A DNA stretch of 64,000 nucleotides. Origin: Alistipes sp. (GTDB lineage Bacteria; Bacteroidota; Bacteroidia; Bacteroidales; Rikenellaceae). The DNA is taken from contig JAFQRH010000018.1 of the NCBI GenBank assembly GCA_017410165.1, positions 1-64,000 on the forward strand, read 5' to 3'. Each line of letters opens with the position of its first letter. Within the stretch, counting starts at the first letter, position 1. The notes beneath the pieces are model-generated. The model ran no database searches and was not told the DNA's origin. It saw nothing but the letters and a program-made list of their open reading frames with translations. This document shows positions 36,602-44,650 of the stretch, piece by piece. The position numbers were made by a program, and so were the translations under genes.

Positions 36602-37192
36602 TTAGCGAATGATGGGTTTTGTGGTGGACATTGTAATCGGTATCGAGAGCGTGTATCCATACTCGACGCTGTCTGTCGGGCATACATCACGCCACGCAGG
36701 GAAGATTTTTGCTTGCTCAACCCCCTCTATTACACGAGCAAAGTCAGTGGGCGAGTTGGCGCGCAAAGAGCAACTGTCCAGAGTTGTCCTGTATCGATAC
36801 ATCTTGCCCTCCTTATCGATAAAGTATCTTACCGATACATTCTTATCGGCTTGCAGATGCAGCGCGGATTGGACAATATCGTTCAATTTTTGTCGATTGA
36901 CGCAACGCAATATCTTTGATAAAACCCATTGCCTCTCGGCGGGCGCCATAGTCGGATGCATCAAGTGGGAGCATCTGTTTACCTCTATGTCATACGAGTT
37001 GTTTGCTCCTTGTTCATATTCAAACCAATCGACTATAATTTCGCAGCCGTTCACGGTCGAGCGTGACCATTTGCGCTCGTAGTTGGCTTTCGGCAACTCC
37101 TTTCGAGTGGTTTTCGAAGCGACTCCCTGCGCAAAAGCACTATTGGCTGCGAAAGCCAATAGTGCAAAGAGTATGAAAAATCTGTATTTCAT
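36602..37192 (-). CDS. Hypothetical secreted protein, paralog of 37243-37830
   Basis: A 196-residue protein with a signal peptide (MKYRFFILFALLAFAANSA, cleaved near AFAQ). The last 95 residues match the neighbouring protein: both carry a V-R-x-I-L-type helix, a strand pair with YFIDKEGKMYRYRTTLDS, then F-x-RVI-x-x-VE-x-x-K-x-FPAW and a final Y-x-x-SI. This reads like one small alpha/beta domain found twice, distantly resembling TonB C-terminal folds, but that likeness is a guess. The start at 37192 is chosen for the signal peptide. Confidence 0.7.
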   Translation of the reverse strand: MKYRFFILFALLAFAANSAFAQGVASKTTRKELPKANYERKWSRSTVNGCEIIVDWFEYEQGANNSYDIEVNRCSHLMHPTMAPAERQWVLSKILRCVNRQKLNDIVQSALHLQADKNVSVRYFIDKEGKMYRYRTTLDSCSLRANSPTDFARVIEGVEQAKIFPAWRDVCPTDSVEYGYTLSIPITMSTTKPIIR

Positions 37193-37242
37193 AAGCGGTT
37201 TGAGGTTGTGTTTTACAATTTGCCCAACTCGTGCTGTTGCGA

Positions 37243-37830
37243 TTATTGATCGCCTATGCGAAATATGGAAGAACGATAACAACGCATCGTGTCTGCATCG
37301 TCAGGAAAAAACTTCTGCCATGCAGGAAACACTTTTTGCTTCTCAACCTTTTTAATTACTCGCATAAAGTTCAACGGTTTGATATTGTGGTATGTTGTAG
37401 AGTCCATCTCGGCCTCAAACTGCCAAATTTTGCCGGTTCCGTAAATTGTGAATCGGAAAACCAGTTGTTTTATTCGGCGCAAACCTATGACCGATTCAAG
37501 GATGCGCAGTACACGCTGTTTGTCAACATGATTGTTTACTATGTAAAAATTCCTAACAGGGTGTAGCTTCGTCTTTTTTTGCCAATAACCGGCGGTATCT
37601 ATGCAGTTGATAGAGTATGGGGTATTCTCATTGGCCCATGATATCTGCTCCAAATAATCTCTATCCCACCTATTAACAACGAATCTATATTGTCTTACGA
37701 CCGTATCTAATAAATTCTTTGCATGAGGTGATTCGGGATTACGTTTGCGAATATTTTCATTGTTTGGTGTCTGTGCTTCCGCGCCAAAACAACAAGCGAG
37801 TAGCGTGATGGTTATAAGCAGTCGTTTCAT
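37243..37830 (-). CDS. Hypothetical secreted protein, paralog of 36602-37192
   Basis: A 195-residue protein with a signal peptide (MKRLLITITLLACCFGAEAQ). It may instead be a lipoprotein, because ACCFG carries two cysteines, but no strict lipobox is present. It shares the C-terminal FMRVIKKVEKQKVFPAW motif and overall domain with the next gene downstream. It is first in the four-gene cluster, with 50 bp before the next start. No function can be assigned. Confidence 0.7.
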   Translation of the reverse strand: MKRLLITITLLACCFGAEAQTPNNENIRKRNPESPHAKNLLDTVVRQYRFVVNRWDRDYLEQISWANENTPYSINCIDTAGYWQKKTKLHPVRNFYIVNNHVDKQRVLRILESVIGLRRIKQLVFRFTIYGTGKIWQFEAEMDSTTYHNIKPLNFMRVIKKVEKQKVFPAWQKFFPDDADTMRCYRSSIFRIGDQ

Positions 37831-37872
37831 AGCGGTCTGTTATTTGATAATTTACTAGTTCGTTTTATCCAG

Positions 37873-37902
37873 CCCACTCCGCCTGAATTTAGGCGAAGTG
37901 GG
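37873..37902 (-). terminator. Hairpin after the repeat-protein gene
   Basis: CCCACTCCGCCT and AGGCGAAGTGGG pair around GAATTT, 37 bp past the stop codon at 37940 on the minus strand. The following T-run is poor. It could be a weak terminator between the acidic repeat-protein gene and the secreted cluster. Confidence 0.55.
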
Positions 37903-37939
37903 AACGGATGTTTGTAGTGCTTTGCTAGTTAATGTTAGA

Positions 37940-39214
37940 TTAGTTATACTTAAATGGGTGTATCAATTCTTCCCAATAAAGACTCCAATCGTAATCTGCA
38001 TTTGGTGTGTACTGATCTTTTTCATCTTCTTTCGGCATTTTTATCCAAAGTTCAAATAAACGCTCAAAACCATCGTCAAACACACTTTGATTAAATTCGT
38101 CCCAAATGTTCATGTTGTTTTCTACAGGAGCAGTCATAGCGGTGTAACCAAAACAATTAGCAATAAATTCATACAAACTTTTACCTCCATCAGTTATATC
38201 AATCCAATCTTGATTAGGGAATCCGTGATGAGCAAAATAGTTCAAACTATCAATCATTTTAGCTTCAAACTCTGTTTCTGCTCGAGACTGTTTCATATAT
38301 TCCCATCCTATGATAGCATGTTGGTTGGCATGTATATACTCTTCAATGATACTATCATTAAGACCACTCAAAGATTTAAAAGTTATTGTTCCTTGATCAT
38401 ATTGCCCACCGGTCTTTTGTGCTTCGTTAAACTTTATAGTCACTTCTAAAGTCTGCATTGTAGAAGGAATTTTTTTTAGAAATTCATTGATGAACGCAAC
38501 CTTTTGTTCTGTTGTCATTGAGCTGTCGAAAATAATGCGCGGATGTTTTTCTGCAAAATCGCTCAATATTGCGGCAATTTCCTCCTCGGTTGGTTCAGTG
38601 GTGGTATTTTCTGTTTTTTCCTCCTTCGACTGCTCTGTTGAGCTTTGCGTGTCGTCATCGTTTGTGTTTCCATCGCCTTCGCCATCGTCGCCATATTCAT
38701 ACTCGTTGTCCGGAGCCGAGTTGTCGTTTATGTCAGAATCCTCTCCATAGTAAGACTCATCCTCATCCTCTTCTTCCGGACCTTCCGCATCAGATGGCGT
38801 ATCAGCAGGATCTGTGGGGTAACCTACAACTTCAACAGGGTCAATAAGTACTGTGCCGGAAGTCGGGTCACTCTCTCCATTGGGTGTTTGTCCCGATGAG
38901 GAGCCATCCTGTCCGTCATACATGTTGTTGTCGTCTTCGGCGGGATCTGTGGGGGAACCTACAACTTCAATAGGGTCAATAAGTACTGTGCCGGAAGTCG
39001 GGTCACTCTCTCCATTGGGTGTTTGTCCCGATGAGGAGCCATCCTGCCCATCATACATATTGTTGTCCGCTTCGGCGCCTTCATCAACCGGCTCCTGCTC
39101 CGGAGCATCGTTTTCGCCCTCACCTGCATTTTCGCCCGTAGTGTCATTGCCACTGTCGGTTGTTGTCTCGCCTTCTACCTGCGAGAACAAAAGTTCTTTC
39201 TCAAATTTTTTCAT
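37940..39214 (-). CDS. Acidic repeat protein with EYIHANQH motif, function unknown
   Basis: Family not recognised. The 424-residue protein opens MKKFEKELLFSQVEG, which is not a normal signal peptide and looks leader-like. Residues 15-210 are low-complexity and strongly acidic, with two 45-residue tandem repeats (from about 50 and 95) sharing NNMYDGQDGSSSGQTPNG. A folded C-terminal domain (about 210-424) contains IIEEYIHANQHAIIG (Glu291/292, His295, His299) followed by ETEFEAK; this pattern resembles metal-binding sites of small peptidase-like domains, but the order differs from HExxH. It is transcribed divergently from the phage-like cassette. The start at 39214 follows GATAAATG-type A-rich leader sequence. 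Confidence 0.7.
   Translation of the reverse strand: MKKFEKELLFSQVEGETTTDSGNDTTGENAGEGENDAPEQEPVDEGAEADNNMYDGQDGSSSGQTPNGESDPTSGTVLIDPIEVVGSPTDPAEDDNNMYDGQDGSSSGQTPNGESDPTSGTVLIDPVEVVGYPTDPADTPSDAEGPEEEDEDESYYGEDSDINDNSAPDNEYEYGDDGEGDGNTNDDDTQSSTEQSKEEKTENTTTEPTEEEIAAILSDFAEKHPRIIFDSSMTTEQKVAFINEFLKKIPSTMQTLEVTIKFNEAQKTGGQYDQGTITFKSLSGLNDSIIEEYIHANQHAIIGWEYMKQSRAETEFEAKMIDSLNYFAHHGFPNQDWIDITDGGKSLYEFIANCFGYTAMTAPVENNMNIWDEFNQSVFDDGFERLFELWIKMPKEDEKDQYTPNADYDWSLYWEELIHPFKYN
38808..39077. repeat. Two tandem 135-bp repeats within the acidic protein gene
   Basis: 38808-38942 and 38943-39077 are almost identical, differing at about ten positions. They keep the frame and encode the two 45-residue repeats, so copy number could change by recombination without a frameshift. 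Confidence 0.85.
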
Positions 39215-39361
39215 AAAGATAAATGATTTTTTGCGACCGCGCAAGAGTTGCTCGGTCTTTTGTTAGAAAAATAGATTGTTTAATGTGTTTTTTTTGATTG
39301 TGGTCTGCGCGCTGCTCGACAAGAGGGTCGAATGGACCACATTCGGGAATCGATTCGGTGG

Positions 39362-39393
39362 CAAATATAATATACCGAGACCCCCTTTGTCAA
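39362..39393 (-). promoter_or_regulatory. Minus-strand promoter of the acidic repeat-protein gene
   Basis: TTGAC (39393-39389) and TATATTTG (39369-39362), with 21 bp between the TTG and the TA. The flank AAACTCTTGACAA-GGGGGTCT is shared with the opposite promoter at 39541. The predicted leader is about 140 nt. Confidence 0.8.
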
Positions 39394-39410
39394 GAGTTTT
39401 GAGTAAAAAA

Positions 39411-39519
39411 GTGCAAAAAATTTTTATATAACCAATCGTCGTTCGATGGTGCAAAAAAATTTTTCGGGGTGCAACTGTTTGTTGCTGTTGGGGTTGGGCG
39501 ATGGGGCAAAAAATTTCTC
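39411..39519. promoter_or_regulatory. Three A-tract motifs between the divergent promoters
   Basis: GTGCAAAAAATTTTT-like motifs lie at 39411-39427, 39449-39465 and 39504-39519, all in the same orientation. They could be operator sites or bent-DNA UP elements that act on both promoters. Confidence 0.5.
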
Positions 39520-39540
39520 GAAAAAAAGTGCCCGAAACTC

Positions 39541-39572
39541 TTGACAAGGGGGGTCTGCTTGTTATATATTTG
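39541..39572 (+). promoter_or_regulatory. Plus-strand promoter of the phage-like cassette
   Basis: TTGAC (39541-39545) and TATATTTG (39565-39572) with 21 bp between the TTG and the TA. It mirrors the promoter at 39362-39393 in sequence and spacing. It should start a leader of about 150 nt. Confidence 0.85.
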
Positions 39573-39579
39573 CACCGTC

Positions 39580-39731
39580 AAACGGGCGTTCGCCCTTCGG
39601 TTTTCGACAAAAATCAGGTCGCTGTCGAAAAGTTTTTCAACAACATAACTCGTTGCACATCCGCGTGTTAGCGGAGTTATTGTTGTGTTTTCGACCTATT
39701 ATCAACACTCTTATCAACTTTTTCCCATCTT
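39580..39731 (+). promoter_or_regulatory. Structured 5' leader of the cassette
   Basis: Contains a GGGCG-TTCG-CCC hairpin near 39585 and a longer pairing of AACAACATAACTC (about 39640) with GGAGTTATTGTTGT (about 39673), with TTTTCGACA/TGTCGAAAA nearby. No known riboswitch is recognised. It could limit expression until a signal arrives. Confidence 0.45.
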
Positions 39732-40148
39732 ATGACCCGCGCTACTCTTGAAGCCGCGGTGCAGGGGGCAGCATCTGCGAAGAGATACCTCTTCCGCAGC
39801 GTACCGCCGGAGTACGCCTCTGCACTCGTAAACCACTATCCGGTTGCCTATCTTGTTCCGATTCGATTTCTCAACATCGAAGGTTCCACACGCGGCAAAA
39901 TCACCTACGAAGTGACTCTGCATCTCATCCATCACGCCGCGAAACTCTCTGCCGAACAGCGTCTGTCGCTGATGTACACAATCGAAGACAATGCACTCGA
40001 CATCTTTGAGGCGATATCGCGCCACGAGGCGGTGGTTGCCGTCGAGGATTTGCAGATTCGCCCCGCTTCGCGCCCCATAACCGCCCACGGCGAGGTGGCG
40101 ATGAGTGCCACTGCACGAGTGACGCTATTCTTCAACGAATCCCTGTAA
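39732..40148 (+). CDS. Phage-like structural protein, possibly tail terminator
   Basis: A 138-residue protein of unrecognised family, first in the cassette. It has an alpha/beta pattern with LTLFF-type terminal strands (ATARVTLFFNESL) and no signal peptide, much like small phage tail-completion or terminator proteins. The assignment rests on position in the cassette and general shape only. The next gene begins 12 bp later. Confidence 0.55.
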   Translation: MTRATLEAAVQGAASAKRYLFRSVPPEYASALVNHYPVAYLVPIRFLNIEGSTRGKITYEVTLHLIHHAAKLSAEQRLSLMYTIEDNALDIFEAISRHEAVVAVEDLQIRPASRPITAHGEVAMSATARVTLFFNESL

Positions 40149-40160
40149 AAAAGTTCACAA

Positions 40161-41126
40161 ATGATTACGTTTACGAAAATTCCCACAGATTTTACCCCCG
40201 CGACCGACTCTTTGCCGTTTGCCATAGCGTGTGACGAGCCGAGCGATGTCGAGTTGCTCGTGGTCGATGCCGCACTCGGCGAGGTGGTTGGTCGCAAACG
40301 GCTCTACGGCATTACGGAGGCGCAGGTGGATATCGCCCCCTATGTCGCACCGTTTGACGATGTGGCACCGCTGGCACCGCAGAGCTCGACCATCATCCCT
40401 GCACCCGTTCGCCAATACTATGTTCAGGTGGGCGACCTCTGCTCCGAGCCGGTCAGCGTGAGCTGCAACCGAGTTTTGCCACTCGCGCAGTCGGTCATCT
40501 CGACAATGGGCACCGAACGCCGCATTGCCTACGGCGAGTGCGACGAGTTGCGAATCATCTCCCGCCCCGCAGTGCCTGTGCGTGCAGAGGTGGTGACCGA
40601 CGAGGGTTATACGCTCTCGATTGACTACACCTCCTCGCCCGGCTATGTGACGCTTCTGCTCTCGACCGCCGACCTGCCCGCTACGACACGCACCGCCGAT
40701 GTGAGCATCTACTGCGACGAGATGGAGGTCGCCACGCTGCACTACACCTTCATTCGCCGCTTCGGCGAGCCGTGCCACGTGGCGTGGCTCTCGGAGGTTG
40801 GCTCCATCGAACGCTACACCTTCCCCTGCATCGGTCAGATTTCACGCGAAGCCACACGCACGGAGTGTCGCAGTGCTACGGGCGAGCCGTTCGGCGTGCG
40901 CAGCCGAACAGACGTGCTGATGCACCTCACATCGGAGATTGAGAGCCGCAGCACAATCGCATCGCTGTCGGGCATCATCTCTTCGCCCGAAGTGTGGATG
41001 TGGCACGCCACGGAGGGCTGGCAGCGCGTTGAGGTGCTATCGAATAGTTCCGTTGTACGAAGTTTCGGCTCGCCCGACCGCTTCGAGGCGGATATCCGCA
41101 TAAAGAGAGAGGAGGTGGCACGATGA
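40161..41126 (+). CDS. Phage-like tail/baseplate-type protein
   Basis: A 321-residue, beta-rich protein with no signal peptide or membrane segment. Segments such as VDIAPYVAPF and the repeated Thr/Ser-rich strands look like fibre or baseplate proteins of Bacteroidetes phages. I cannot name a family. Its stop overlaps the next start by four bases (ATGA), so translation is coupled. The C-terminal 90 residues contain several Ser-Arg pairs. Confidence 0.55.
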   Translation: MITFTKIPTDFTPATDSLPFAIACDEPSDVELLVVDAALGEVVGRKRLYGITEAQVDIAPYVAPFDDVAPLAPQSSTIIPAPVRQYYVQVGDLCSEPVSVSCNRVLPLAQSVISTMGTERRIAYGECDELRIISRPAVPVRAEVVTDEGYTLSIDYTSSPGYVTLLLSTADLPATTRTADVSIYCDEMEVATLHYTFIRRFGEPCHVAWLSEVGSIERYTFPCIGQISREATRTECRSATGEPFGVRSRTDVLMHLTSEIESRSTIASLSGIISSPEVWMWHATEGWQRVEVLSNSSVVRSFGSPDRFEADIRIKREEVAR

Positions 41127-43507
41127 CAACGCTCTACATCGACTCCTGCCCCTGCGACCTGCACCGCGAAATCGAAATCCCGATAGGATTCTCGCTCGAC
41201 AAGATGGGCGACATTGAGGCGCAACGCACAGGTCGCACGTTGGAGATGGAGTTGCTCTCGACGCCTGCCAACGACCGCATCTTCGGCGTGGCACGCGACA
41301 TCTACGCTGCCGAACGATTCAACGACCGCCTGCATACGGCACGTATCGAGGTGGATGGCGTGACGCTCTTCGAGGGAGTTGTCGTGTTGCTCGAAGCACG
41401 CTCCGACTCCGCCCGACGAGTTGGCACGTACCGCATCCGCATCAGCGATGGCGGAGCCGAGTGGGCGAAGCGGGCCGCAAAGTGCGCCATAGGCGATACG
41501 CCGCTCGACTTCTCGATGATGATGCTCCCGACCGAGATTGCCGCAACGTGGGAGGGCGAGCGCGATGTGAGGTTTTTGCCCGTCTCGCGCAACCGCTTTT
41601 CGAGCCGCACCAGCCCGACGTCGTTGCTGGCGGTCGAGCACGTGATGAGCATCGACGACTACCACCCCTTTATCTCTGTGCGAGCCGTTTTGCAGGCGAT
41701 GTTCGCCGAGGCGGGCTACACGTTGCAGAGCCGATTCTTCGACAGCGACCTCTTCCGTCGGCTTATGTTCAGTGGCGAGTACTCGTCGCCCGACACCTCC
41801 CGACAACGTGCCGCACTCGACTTTCGTGCTCGACGTCGCGCAAAGAGTTCGGCTACGGCAGATGCGTTGGGGCGCGTGGCGGCTTCGGTCGGCGTGCTGG
41901 AACACTCGGTCGGTAACGTGGTCGATACGGCAAATCCCGTGGCGGTGGATGAGGAGGGTAATCCGATGAGCGACACCTTCTGCACCTCCAACTCGTTCTG
42001 CATCGACGAACACGGTCACGCCGCCTTTCGCCCGTCGATGTCGGCAACGGTCGGATTCCTGCTCCATTTGGAGTACGAGACCGATTTCCGCATCGAGTCG
42101 CGCCACCGCTTGAAGGGCTTCGATACGGTCGAGGTGTTGCCCGGAACGCGTGCCGAGTTTGCGCTGACCAACGGCTATGCCGACCATCGCGACGAGTTGC
42201 AACCGGCGACCGAATATACGCTCGTGGTCTTCGATTTTGATGCCGATGTGCCACTGCTGCTCACCATCCGCGATGCCGATGGCACAACGCTTCGCACCGA
42301 GCAGATTACCTCGCGCGTGACGCAGGTGACGATGCCGGAGGGGTGCTCGCCTCGCTGCGAGTTGGAGCCGATAGATGGCGAGCGATTCGGGCTTACGGTG
42401 GGCGATTGGGCTCTCTACGACGGATACGTCACGGAGCGTGGCGTGACACAGGTGGAGGTCGATGTGCGTCTTGCGCCCGAACAGTTCACGGCGGGTGCGA
42501 CCTACCGCTTCAACCAAATCTTCTTCGGCGGTGCGGAGGAGGGTATGACACTCACGCTCGGCACGGGCTGTTCGCTTGCGCCGTACTTTTCGGAGAATCC
42601 GGGCTATGGTTCGCTTATCGGGTTTGAGGATGTGGCGCACCACCGATTCTCGCAACTCGACCTGCTCGCCGCCGTGCAGCAGATGTTCTCGCTTGCGGTG
42701 GTGACCGACGAGCAGCAGAAGCGGGTCATCATCGAACCCTTCGAGCAACTCTATGCCGATGGCGCGGTGTGGAATTGGAGCGAGCGCATCGACTACTCGG
42801 AGCCGATTGCCATTGCCGATGCGGGTATCGGTGTGGCGCAGTGGCGCGAGCGAAAGTATCTGGATGGCGACTATGGCTCCGAGCGATACAATGCCCAGCA
42901 CGCAACGCAACTCGGCGTGTGGCGTACGGAAAACCCGCTATACGGAGCCGCCGAGCGCACCGAACGAAGCGTAAATCCGCTCTTCACGACCACCGCGAGC
43001 GAGAGTCACTTCTCGCCAACCGCACCTGCGGCATCGGTGATGAGCGTAGGCGACGATGGTGCGACGGCAGGCAGTATCGACACCCCGTTCACGCCCCATA
43101 TCGTGCTCTATGCCGGTCTGCAACCCCTGCCCGAGGGGCAGAAGTGGGGCTATCCTGCTCCGGCGGGGCTCTATCCGCTTGCGGCGTTCCACTTCGCAGG
43201 CGATGCGCAAAGCGAGGGCTTTACGCTCTGTTTCGAGGATAGGGATGGCCAGCAGGGGTTGCACCGCTTCTTCGACGAGCAGTACTTCCGCGATGCCAAA
43301 CGCCAGACGTTGCAACTCTCGTTGCGACTCACGGCTGCCGATATCGAACACCTCTTTACACCCGACGGTGTCAATCCGTCTATGTGCGACACGTTTCGCC
43401 TTTCGTTCTGCGGAGAGAGTTCGCTATTTCGGTTGTCGGCCATCGACCACTTCTCGGACGAGGAGCACTCGTGCAGATGTCGGTTCGTCCGACTCGGGAG
43501 AGATTAA
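41123..43507 (+). CDS. Large phage-like tail-associated protein
   Basis: A 794-residue protein. The N-terminal region EIPIGFSLDKMGD, then RTLEMELLSTPANDRIFG resembles the opening of Bacteroidetes phage tail proteins, where a similar TLPGTxxNNxIFG segment is common as I recall. Long beta-rich stretches follow, including a jelly-roll-like region (about 320-500) and a second domain with RFSQLDLLAAVQQMFSLAVVTD. It is probably a baseplate or tail-spike component. No coiled coil long enough for a tape measure is present. Confidence 0.6.
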   Translation: MTTLYIDSCPCDLHREIEIPIGFSLDKMGDIEAQRTGRTLEMELLSTPANDRIFGVARDIYAAERFNDRLHTARIEVDGVTLFEGVVVLLEARSDSARRVGTYRIRISDGGAEWAKRAAKCAIGDTPLDFSMMMLPTEIAATWEGERDVRFLPVSRNRFSSRTSPTSLLAVEHVMSIDDYHPFISVRAVLQAMFAEAGYTLQSRFFDSDLFRRLMFSGEYSSPDTSRQRAALDFRARRRAKSSATADALGRVAASVGVLEHSVGNVVDTANPVAVDEEGNPMSDTFCTSNSFCIDEHGHAAFRPSMSATVGFLLHLEYETDFRIESRHRLKGFDTVEVLPGTRAEFALTNGYADHRDELQPATEYTLVVFDFDADVPLLLTIRDADGTTLRTEQITSRVTQVTMPEGCSPRCELEPIDGERFGLTVGDWALYDGYVTERGVTQVEVDVRLAPEQFTAGATYRFNQIFFGGAEEGMTLTLGTGCSLAPYFSENPGYGSLIGFEDVAHHRFSQLDLLAAVQQMFSLAVVTDEQQKRVIIEPFEQLYADGAVWNWSERIDYSEPIAIADAGIGVAQWRERKYLDGDYGSERYNAQHATQLGVWRTENPLYGAAERTERSVNPLFTTTASESHFSPTAPAASVMSVGDDGATAGSIDTPFTPHIVLYAGLQPLPEGQKWGYPAPAGLYPLAAFHFAGDAQSEGFTLCFEDRDGQQGLHRFFDEQYFRDAKRQTLQLSLRLTAADIEHLFTPDGVNPSMCDTFRLSFCGESSLFRLSAIDHFSDEEHSCRCRFVRLGRD

Positions 43508-43569
43508 GCACTTCCGCGCGCAAAATCAATCAAACATCAAACAACTCATTCTAACAAATCAAGTCGCTA

Positions 43570-44433
43570 ATGGAATCACAAATCAAAATCTCCGATTCGG
43601 CATCCCTCTGCATCATCGACATCGAAGGCGTCATCGGACTGCCGGAGCAGAGCCAGTTCGAGACGCCGGATGCACGAATCGCAACCTACGAGAAGTTCCG
43701 CCACGAGGTGGAGCGCATCTCGCAAATCGCCTCGCCGCAGGTCATCGTCAATATCCGCTCGTCGGGTGGCGACGTGAATGATGCGCTGCTCATCTACGAG
43801 GCCCTCGTGGGGCTCGATGCCCACATCACAACGCGCTGCTACGGCTACACCGCCTCGGCTGCAACCATCATCGCACAGGCGGCGAGCGACGGATGTCGCG
43901 AGATCTCCTCCTCGGCACTCTATCTCATCCATCGTTCGAGTTGCTCGACCGAGGGCAACGCTGCCGAACTCGAAGCGCAGGTTGAACTGTTGCGCAAGAC
44001 CGACGAGCGTTTGGCGGCCATCTACTCGGCGCGTTCGGGCCGTGAGAGCGAGCAGCTGGTCGCGCTGATGAACGAGAACAACGGCAATGGTCGCTGGCTC
44101 TCGCCCGACGAGGCGGTTGAGGCGGGTCTGGTCGATTGCATCATCGCTCCCGAGAGCGGTGGCTCGAAGGGTGTCGTGGAGCGAGTCAAGGGGTGGCTGG
44201 GCATTGGTCACACGAAGGAGGACGACCGGCCGACTGCGCCCGTCGTCGGACACAACGTGTTGCATCCGATAGATGGCGTGCAGCACTCGATTATCGCGTT
44301 GAGCGAGGGTCAGAGTGCCGTCCGTCCGACCACAACCACTCCCGTTGAGGACCCATCGCTCGATGGCTCTGTGCTCTCGCCAAATGCTGCGGCGTACAAC
44401 CGCGATGCGTCGCTGATTCGTCGCACGTGGTAG
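43570..44433 (+). CDS. ClpP-like prohead (head maturation) protease
   Basis: A 287-residue S14-type serine protease of phage head maturation. IRSSGGDVNDALLIYEAL is followed by the nucleophile Ser96 in GYTASAATIIAQAA and His121 in YLIHRSS; an Asp in WLSPDEAVEAGLVD (about 175-190) completes the triad. The C-terminal third is low-complexity (Ser, Thr, Pro), as in protease-scaffold fusions. It directly precedes the capsid gene, the classical order for HK97-type phages. Confidence 0.85.
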   Translation: MESQIKISDSASLCIIDIEGVIGLPEQSQFETPDARIATYEKFRHEVERISQIASPQVIVNIRSSGGDVNDALLIYEALVGLDAHITTRCYGYTASAATIIAQAASDGCREISSSALYLIHRSSCSTEGNAAELEAQVELLRKTDERLAAIYSARSGRESEQLVALMNENNGNGRWLSPDEAVEAGLVDCIIAPESGGSKGVVERVKGWLGIGHTKEDDRPTAPVVGHNVLHPIDGVQHSIIALSEGQSAVRPTTTTPVEDPSLDGSVLSPNAAAYNRDASLIRRTW

Positions 44434-44550
44434 GCGCGGCAAACCGACAAAGGTGCGGATGGCTCGGGGTGGGGGCTGCTTCGGCAAGCCGAGCCCATTC
44501 GCCCAAAATCGAACACAAACCCCACCAAAAAAATCAAATTACAAACACAA

Positions 44551-44648
44551 TCCGGAAAATCTGGAAAAATCTAGAAGAATCTGGAAAAATCTGGAAAAAT
44601 CTGGAAAAATCTGGAAAAATCTGGAAAAATCTAAAAAAACCTAGAAAA
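44551..44648. repeat. Ten-base tandem repeat before the capsid gene
   Basis: About ten units of CTGGAAAAAT (with CTAGAAGAAT and CTAAAAAAAC variants) run up to two bases before the capsid ATG. The 10-bp period equals one helical turn. There are no spacers, so it is not a CRISPR. It fills most of the 217-bp gap after the protease gene. Confidence 0.85.
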
Positions 44649-44650
44649 CT

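Noticed and set aside
44551..44648. CRISPR array
   Set aside because: The 10-bp units are contiguous with no unique spacers, and no cas gene is nearby. It is a simple tandem repeat.
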